A stretch of DNA of 64,000 nt, taken from Avena insularis (taxonomy: Eukaryota; Streptophyta; Magnoliopsida; Poales; Poaceae). Of this stretch, positions 57,535 through 64,000 are shown piece after piece. Under the pieces are notes generated by a model, which saw nothing but the letters and a program-made list of their open reading frames with translations, was not told where the DNA came from and searched no databases. The stretch is from contig CM042685.1 of NCBI GenBank assembly GCA_023614405.1, forward strand, positions 233,285,661-233,349,660. The letters are read 5' to 3'. How positions within the stretch are numbered: position 1 is the stretch's first letter; each line of letters begins with the position of its first letter. The position numbers and the translations under genes are program-made.

Positions 57535-58665
57535 CTATAAATAAATACGAGATACACAATCACCAAACAATACTTAACTAATTCTATTTACCACACCAAG
57601 GGTTTTCACTAGATGATCTATCATCATCACAAACATCACAAGGATTAAGTCACTAGTTTCATTTCTTTTATTTTAGAAAAGTAATTTCTACTCATTGAAC
57701 AACTACTTAAGATTTAATATTCTCCAACTAAAACATGGGATCATGTTGACACGTGTCATCACCACATATTTTAGTACTTGGGAATGTGATTTAAAGTGGT
57801 GTCACAATTTAATAAGGTTTAACCTTTTATTTTAATTAATTAAAGTGACTAGAAATGCCTATGGGACATTCTTTTATTACTTGTCCATTATTTCTACAAG
57901 TAAACCTAGATATTTTTATATATTTAGAAAGGTCTTATCAAATGTGATTTTTGAGAGTTGGAATCAACTCAAAAGCTGTTATGGTTGAATTTTGAAAAAT
58001 GTTTGAATGCAGAAACGCTTTTGCCTTGTTATTTTTACTATAGGTGATCTATAATACCAAATGATTTGAATCCAACGGGCTAGGATTAATAATTGTAGTA
58101 CCTTTCTAGCAAAATTAGTTTCATGCCATTTGGTTCAGTGAATCGATCTGGGTTGATTTTTGAATCTAGAGATAGAACTAAGTTTGAAACTAAATTGATA
58201 AACCTAAATTTGAATTCTTCGGGTCACTGTTATCGGCCGCCTGTGTGCAGGCTGGTTAAGTGGCCGTCCCCACTCGTCCATGAGACAGAGAGTGGCGAAG
58301 GGGTACAGGGCGATTAGGGTCGTTGGATTAGAAGCTAGATCTACGGCTGAGGTTCATCGTCCATGCCTGAACAGGACATGATGAGGTTGAACCCTAGCAC
58401 GGCCAGTGGGGGTCAGTGGGGGCTCACCGGGGCTCCGGCGATGGTCGGCGATGGGGGTGAACGACAAAGTCAACAACGACGATCCTCCTGGTACCGGTGG
58501 CTCCTCCTGGGGTGGCTCCAATCGACCACACCCTTCTCCTCTAGCAGCGGAAAGCGCCGGTGAAATTCTGGCCACCTGGTGCTCGCCTTGCTCCGGGGAT
58601 GAGGTGGGGTGGTTCTGAGAGAGAGGGAAGTGAGATGGTGTGTTGAATTCAAACGGGAAGGGCCT

Positions 58666-58675
58666 CTATTTATAG
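58666..58675 (-). promoter_or_regulatory. TATA box of the outer gypsy LTR
   Basis: Minus strand CTATAAATAG, followed by a C-rich ATG-free leader ending in a donor-like CCCCGGTGAGCC. Confidence 0.75.
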
Positions 58676-59928
58676 TGCGGCGAGGGTACCGAAGGGTGCG
58701 GGCGGTGCTCGTCGTGGTCGTCTGCACAACGACTAACGGCATGGGCGAAGGTAGGGGACGGGCGTTGCCTCCTGGCAAAGCTCAACGGCATGGAGGCGAG
58801 GCGTGGGGCGGTGCGAATTGGTCGGAACACTTCGACGCTCTGGGCGGCTCCGACGGGAAATTTAATGGCGCACAACGGATATGGTCTGTGCGGCGGCGAA
58901 TGGGCATGTCTGGGCGGTTCCCTGGACGGTGGTGATCACGTCTGGCAAGGGCAAGCGGGCGTGGTCTCATGCGAGTGTGTCGGCCGCACTCTGGCAGCTC
59001 TCGGCATACTGTAGGTATAGGGCGATGGTTCTAGGGTGGTCCAGTGGCTGGCAGTGCTTGGGCGCTGGACAGGGGGTGGCGGTGGACGGTGGAGTGTCTG
59101 CTAGACAAGTTTGGCGAGGCTAGAGAGGCTCCTAGATTGCTGTCTACATTGGGGTGGCAAGTTGGGCTCGACCATGGTCACCATTGATGGCATTGCCAAG
59201 CTTACAGTAAGCTAGGGCTGGTTAATTTAGTTAGATGATCTACTAAGAGTGTGTTGTGAGCTAGAGAGGGAACAAGTTAGGCACAAACACTGCTCACTAT
59301 AGTGTTTGATGTTTTATTTGATTTGTGCTCAGAAGGTGTTTGATGAAATGGCCACAAGAGATTAGAATTTGAATTTTTGGATGAAACTTGGTGGGTGTAC
59401 TAGTCACATACTAGGTAGTCTCTGGTTTCTTGGATTGGTCAAGGTGCACTGGTTTGGTTGGGTTTGAAGAAATGGTGATCTTCCCATATGATATAGATTC
59501 AATTTTGAATTGTCATTTGAATCAAGTTGCCAAATGTTTCTGTGGGTTTGCAAAGTGGGCTTAGGTTCACTTTCACTTGGTCTAGCAAGGGGTGAAAATA
59601 AATTGATTTGTTTCTGTTTGAAATCTTGGACTAGAAACACTCAAAGTGAGCTAGTGAGCAAGATTAGCAAAAATGACATTTTGCTTGTTTTGTTTGTTTT
59701 TGAATTTCTCTTGATTTATTTCTGCTTGGAATTGATTTAGATGATGTTGTTTTCATCTTTAAACCATTCCTTGCTATTCACAACAATCACACAAGTCCAT
59801 TCATGCATTCATACAATTATCACATACACACATGCATTCATATGGATTTAATTAACAAAAGTTTTTGTTAGCCCTAATTTTGGTGATTGGAATTTGATAA
59901 CCTTGATCAATATTTTTGGGATGTTACA

Positions 59929-61263
59929 TATGGAGATTCAGAATTTGAGGGAATTTAATCTTTGTTTATTAGCTTCCTGGATCAAGGGGTATCATTTAGA
60001 TGATAACAAAATATGGAAGTTGATTGTTGATTTTAAATATAATCTTTCCCCTAATATTCTTAGGGCCAATCCTGTCCACTTCTCACCTTTTTGGAAAGGT
60101 GTGATGTGGGTTGCCTCTGCAGCAAAGGTTGGTGACAAGTGGGTGGTTGGTAATGGTAGAATTGTTTTATTTTGGTAAGATACTTGGATTGGTCTTTGTT
60201 CCCTTGCTATCCTTTTCTGGGACCTTTATGCTATTGTGAATGAACAACGTTGTACGGTGGCTGATGTGTGGGATGGGAATGATCTCAAGTGTACATTTAG
60301 GAGGACAGTGTCTGTTGCTCTGTTTGATAGATGGCTTGAATTGGTGGCTCTTGTTCAAACTGTTTAGTTGACTGACAGTGAGGATAAACCTGTCTGGTTG
60401 TTTCATCCTTCTGGTACTTATTCTGTCAAATCTTTTTATGGTGTTATTAATAATGGTGGAGCTATCCCTATTCATACACCTTCTGTGTGGAAGCTTCATA
60501 TTCCCCCCAGGATTCATGATTTCTTGTGGTTATTGACTAATAAAACAAGATACAATGTAGCTAAATGTAGAAATGTGGATGATATGTCATGTTTATTTTA
60601 TAGTGAAGCAGAGACTATTAGTCATCTGTTTTTTGAATGTGTGGGGCTAAAGTGCTTTGGCAAATTGTCTTTGACATTTTTGGTAAACAAATTGGTGCTG
60701 ATTTTGAGGTGGATTAGTGAGAATAATAATTCTGTGCTGAATATTTTTTCTTCTGCGGTATTGTGGACCTTGTGGTCGACTCGCAGTGATCTCTGTTTTC
60801 AGGGCAAAAGTTGGCCAGGTGTCAAAGAGTTGATTCGAAAATTATGTTCGACGATACGAAGCTGGCAACTTTTGTCTTTGGAGAAAATTTCATCTCTGCT
60901 GGACTCCAATATGTTGCTGCTGGATCATCACAGGGGGGAGCTGCCGAGGATAGCTTGGACCTAAATTTGCTTCTGCTGGGCGCTGTTGGAAAATCTGATG
61001 GCTCGGCGGATGAGTTGATTCGCAGTTGGCGTCATGAGCTTGCTAGTGAGAGGGTGGTTGTGTAATTAGTTGTGTTGATTTTTCTTAAATCTTGGCTCCT
61101 GTAATATGTTGTTTTGTTCTAGACTTCCTCAGGATGTGTGTTAGTTGGTGTTTCTTTTTGGTTCTTGTAAGCATTTATGGACGAGTTCACGGCTCATTTT
61201 CCTTGTGACTCTCTTGGTTTCCTTTAATGGATCCAGGGACTTTGCCCCTCTTTGTCTAAAAAA
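59929..61263 (+). mobile_element. L1-type LINE, 3' part
   Basis: The 3' end of a plant L1-like non-LTR retrotransposon, cut on the left by the outer gypsy element. It contains the end of ORF2, a 3' UTR, and a closing ...CCCCTCTTTGTCTAAAAAA (A-tail at 61258-61263), which resembles the usual plant LINE end. The 5' part would lie beyond the gypsy element's missing 3' LTR. Confidence 0.8.
59930..60964 (+). pseudogene. LINE ORF2 C-terminus (post-RT region, zf-RVT)
   Basis: Post-RT segments typical of plant LINE ORF2: FNLCLLASWIKGYHLDDNKI, PFWKGVMWVASAAKVGDKWV and GNGRIVLFW followed by a stop (Glu expected), then DTWIGLCSLAILF. A second stop comes before LTDSEDKPVW. The zinc-binding reverse-transcriptase region (zf-RVT) follows: FHPSGTYSVKSFYGVI, VWKLHIPPRIHDFLWLLTNK, CLFYSEAETISHLFFECV. 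A pair of compensating frameshifts lies near 60650-60710 before SAVLWTLWSTRSDLCFQGKS. It ends at 60964. Clearly a decayed copy. Confidence 0.8.
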
Positions 61264-61880
61264 CGCTTGGTGATGAAAGCCATAGCGATTGTGTATCATC
61301 GATATTATCAGAAACCATGGAGAGCGGTGAATCTGGCGTGCATGCTAGTTCATGTGTGTGTCTCTCTTTTCAATCTCGCGCTTTTAGATGTGTGTTGTGA
61401 TATATCATCAAGTTTTATTACATTTGGTGAAATATGGGTTGATAAGCCCTTTTGGCTCCCGAGTTTCAGTGCTCCATGCTTATTAAGAAAATAAAAGATT
61501 TATACTTATAAGTTGCAAAAAATCATGAAACAAAATTCTAAAAGTTAGCTAATCATGTACACCAACTTGAAAAATCTCCATTTGAACTGCTTTGTATTCC
61601 AACAAAGTGTGACTTCTTTGTGCTTCGAAATCACTATGTCATAGATCTACAATTTTATCATTTTTGTATAGTTCAAAATAAACATTATTTTGAATTGAGA
61701 TTTTGCTCGTTTGTGATATAAATCCCAAGCTACATCCCGACTTATTTTTAAAACTTTTTTGTACTAAAAAAATAATTTTGATTTTTTTTAAAGCGGGATC
61801 ACTGGTGTCCATGTGCACCAAATCTCTACCTAACAAAACTGGATGAGACAATGCTAAATAGCATACACGTCAAAAAGACA
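61264..61880. other. Unclassified AT-rich sequence
   Basis: No gene is seen. The 61440-61860 part is AT-rich with runs of T and A, and has a flank reading GAGCACTGAAACTCGGGAGCC on the minus strand. It might be a DNA-transposon relic, but I cannot define termini. Confidence 0.35.
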
Positions 61881-63300
61881 TACCTCCAAGAACCTGCCAG
61901 CGGCAACCAAGGCGTGGTCTGCACGAACCTCGTGAGCCGACAACGACTCAACTAGGAGCAGCAGGTACGCCGTCAGCGCAGCAGCTACCTCCTAGCAACA
62001 TCAACATACGTGCAAGCGAATACCTTCTTGTAACATCAACAAACGTGTAAGCGTATAGTCTTCACCAACCCGTCATCATGCAGAGAGGCCAACCTAGCAT
62101 TGCTCGTCTGGAGGCTTGCTCACGCCGTCCGGGGATGCATCCTTGTTCCGCAAGCCACTGTGGTACCACTTGAGAGGCCGTCAGGCCATCTACACAACAA
62201 GAGTCGCCTCCTAAAGTCGTGGCTAACACCAAGATCCATGCCGAAGATACGGCCCGAACCAGAGAGTCCCCAAGACGATGCCACCAAGGAGGTTACTACA
62301 TCAAAGACGTTGTCATTTCCCAATCGGGCAAGCCATTTTTCATCTGAAACACGAGACCGTGGGCGAGAGAGGTGCTGAAACTCCTTGATGATACCTCGGA
62401 GGAAACAGTGCCCTCACGTGTGGGAGCTCACGCGCCGACCATTTCCATGGCACCTCACCCCAAATAGAGCAAGGCTTTCTCTCAGACCATGGCACCTCAT
62501 TCCGCAGTTGAGCATCGTTCGTTCCTCTCAAGGAGCTCCCGCGCCGACCATTTCCACTCAAAGCTCTAGCCTTGCATGGACACCCCGTCGGTTGCACGTC
62601 TAGCGCATTGGGTCGAGGGCAACCATGCTCAAAAAGGGAAAAGCCGCCCAAGGGGGCACCACCGAGCCACAAAGCGGAGCAGGTGCCGCCATGGGAGGTG
62701 TCGCCTTCAGAACTTCGTGCAACCACCTCAGATATGCATCATCGGTAGTGCATGGCCTAAACGCCAATGCAGGGCGCGACACGCGCCGCCCGCTCCACTC
62801 CGTCCAGGGAACACTCGACCTAGATCTGGACCTGTAGACCTGCATCGCCATGGAGGCCAGCCACAGGCCACCTACGCCATATCCGGCCTCCCTCGAGACA
62901 CCACGTCAAGATAAACTTGGGATCTTCTCAACCCGACCATAGTAGTAGCACCACTGCTCTTGGAGTCAAGGTCATGAGAGTGGGAGAAAGGATAGGAGGA
63001 GGCGGATGACACCCGCACTCCACCTCATCAGCACATCGCCAACACTGTGCCAAGGCCCAGCCCGGAGCTCCGCCACGCAAACCACCCACCATCGTATCGG
63101 GATCCCGCGCACACCACTCCAGATGAGCACGAGTTGCAGTAGAATGACCCTGCCGTTGCCTGCTCCGCGCGAGCTTTGCTCGGTGACACCCTCCGGCATC
63201 GGCGAGGAGGGAGGGAGGGGTGGAGGTGACGTATTAGTGTTCCGTCCGTGTCGCTCAGCTGGAGCGACGCGGGGGCGGTACTGGATAGCAAGTATCTTAT
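61881..63300. other. Unclassified GC-rich sequence with direct repeats
   Basis: GC-rich with short open frames on both strands, none with a recognisable domain or coding-like composition. Two local direct repeats occur: aacatcaaca-nacgtg at 61997 and 62032 (35-bp period) and gcgccgaccatttcca at 62432 and 62541 (109-bp period, with catggcacctca doubled between). It could be a transposon-borne gene-fragment region. Confidence 0.35.
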
Positions 63301-64000
63301 CTGTGATGACATGAGAAAGAAAAAAGAAGAGATGCATTATCTGTAAACTATACAAGATCACTTCCGATTAGAAATTTCTAATTGAAAATGTTACCAAGGA
63401 CGCCATATGATAAGATGGAGAAAACACCCTAAGTGACAATTTATTTACATTAACTAAAAGAATGCACTTGGTTCTCCATACATGACTTCTCTTTCAACAC
63501 AAAAAGAACTTGGCATCTCTAGGCGAATAACATTTTTAGAATGTAGCAAAAAATATCACCCCCTAATATACATGCCGTGAGATGGCTAAACAAAAGGGAA
63601 ACATGAAGAAAATTGTTGGATTTGAGCAACCCCAAAACTTTAAGGCCATGCCGCAATAGAACGTCCCTGAGAATATCACATCGATCTATTATATACTAAA
63701 AGCAATATAAGGGTGTTTTTCGATGCATCAGGTTGATCCACATCACCAAAATTATTTTAATGGTTAGATCTAATATTTATGGCTAGGATTTTCTAGAGAT
63801 TTAACACGACACGTATAGAGCTATGTATTAAATATAATAGGAATGGTCTCTACCGGATAAGACATGTCAAACAAAATCGATCGGTCGTGTTAATTGTATC
63901 TTGATGGGGCTCTATCTGCATCCGATCAAATAAAATGGATTGGTTAGGTTAAACGTATATTGATGAGACTCTATCTGGATCCAGTACCTGCACCAGCTAG
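63301..64000. other. Unclassified AT-rich end of window
   Basis: No gene is seen. A possible Helitron-like 5' start TCTATTATATACTAAAAGC begins at 63685 after an A. The downstream 3' end, if any, is not identifiable. Confidence 0.3.

Larger units (their letters stand above)
19393..59928 (-). mobile_element. Outer Tekay/Del-like gypsy element, split by four insertions
   Basis: The element reads from its 5' LTR (55944-59928) leftward. The pieces are primer binding site 55928-55940, accessory ORF, gag N-terminus, [Sirevirus 2], gag middle, [solo LTR], gag C-terminus with zinc knuckle, [Copia], protease, and [Athila B] at 19393. The rest of pol and the 3' LTR are outside the window. Each gap is closed by a perfect 5-bp TSD for the first three insertions. 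Lineage is inferred from the tRNA-Met primer, the TGTAACATCCC opening, the ~4-kb LTR and the CCHC-then-DSGA order. Confidence 0.8.
55944..59928 (-). repeat. 5' LTR of the outer gypsy element (3985 bp)
   Basis: The minus strand begins TGTAACATCCCAAAAATATT at 59928 and ends GGGTGTTAACA at 55944, next to the PBS. The right flank TATGG (59929-59933) is the presumed TSD in the LINE. It is related along its whole length to the solo LTR 43468-47492. U3 is about 1.25 kb, TATA at 58666-58675. The remaining 2.7 kb is transcribed leader, with candidate small exons. Confidence 0.9.

Noticed and set aside
63993..64000. CTAG at the window end as a Helitron 3' terminus
   Set aside because: Only the last bases of the window, with no clear hairpin just upstream; likely coincidence.

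Overview
This is intergenic DNA from a large grass genome, almost certainly a Triticeae species (wheat, Aegilops or barley group). I infer that from a BARE/WIS/Angela-type LTR, Athila-type elements primed by tRNA-Asp, two Sirevirus (Maximus-like) Copia elements, several gypsy elements with 4-6 kb LTRs that open TGTAACATCCC, and a plant L1-type LINE. I found no confident host gene, tRNA, rRNA or CRISPR array. Almost everything is nested retrotransposon, mostly on the minus strand, and target-site duplications (TSDs) allow the nesting to be read to the base.

Nesting, outermost first. A decayed LINE (59929-61263, +) was hit by a Tekay/Del-like gypsy element on the minus strand. Its 5' LTR is 55944-59928 and its body is now scattered: accessory ORF 54946-55713, gag N-terminus to 54353, gag middle 39210-39620, gag C-terminus 32663-32999, protease 19393-19897. 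Four later elements split it. (1) A gag-only Sirevirus, 39626-54347, TSD CTGTT, itself hit by a 4025-bp solo LTR of the outer gypsy family (43468-47492, TSD GTACC). (2) A 6.2-kb solo gypsy LTR, 33005-39204, TSD ATCCT. (3) A Tork/Angela-like Copia element on the plus strand, 19903-32657, TSD CAAAT, whose leader holds a truncated gag-only gypsy element (21864 to about 27065). (4) An Athila-type element whose 5' LTR is 17896-19392. That Athila element was entered by a second Athila element (5' LTR 14923-16478). The second was entered by a BARE/Angela solo LTR (12050-13880, TSD TCTTA) and by a Sirevirus whose 5' LTR is 7989-9630 and which runs off the left edge.

Right of the LINE, 61264-64000 is unclassified: an AT-rich stretch, a GC-rich stretch with short direct repeats, and a weak Helitron-like start near 63685.

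The elements do not cooperate as a gene system. All coding regions are broken by stops, frameshifts or insertions, apart from the 255-aa accessory ORF and the long gag ORF of the second Sirevirus. The most unusual signal lies inside the gypsy LTRs. Sense-strand, phase-1, acidic mini-exons with a shared GC splice donor recur at the same place near the U5 end of three LTRs, and a fourth LTR shares only the last-exon C-terminus (DVSEV followed by a stop). This suggests a spliced small protein encoded within the LTR. The second strong signal is family-specific palindrome arrays upstream of the TATA box in both Sirevirus LTRs, one of them a roughly 80-bp tandem array.
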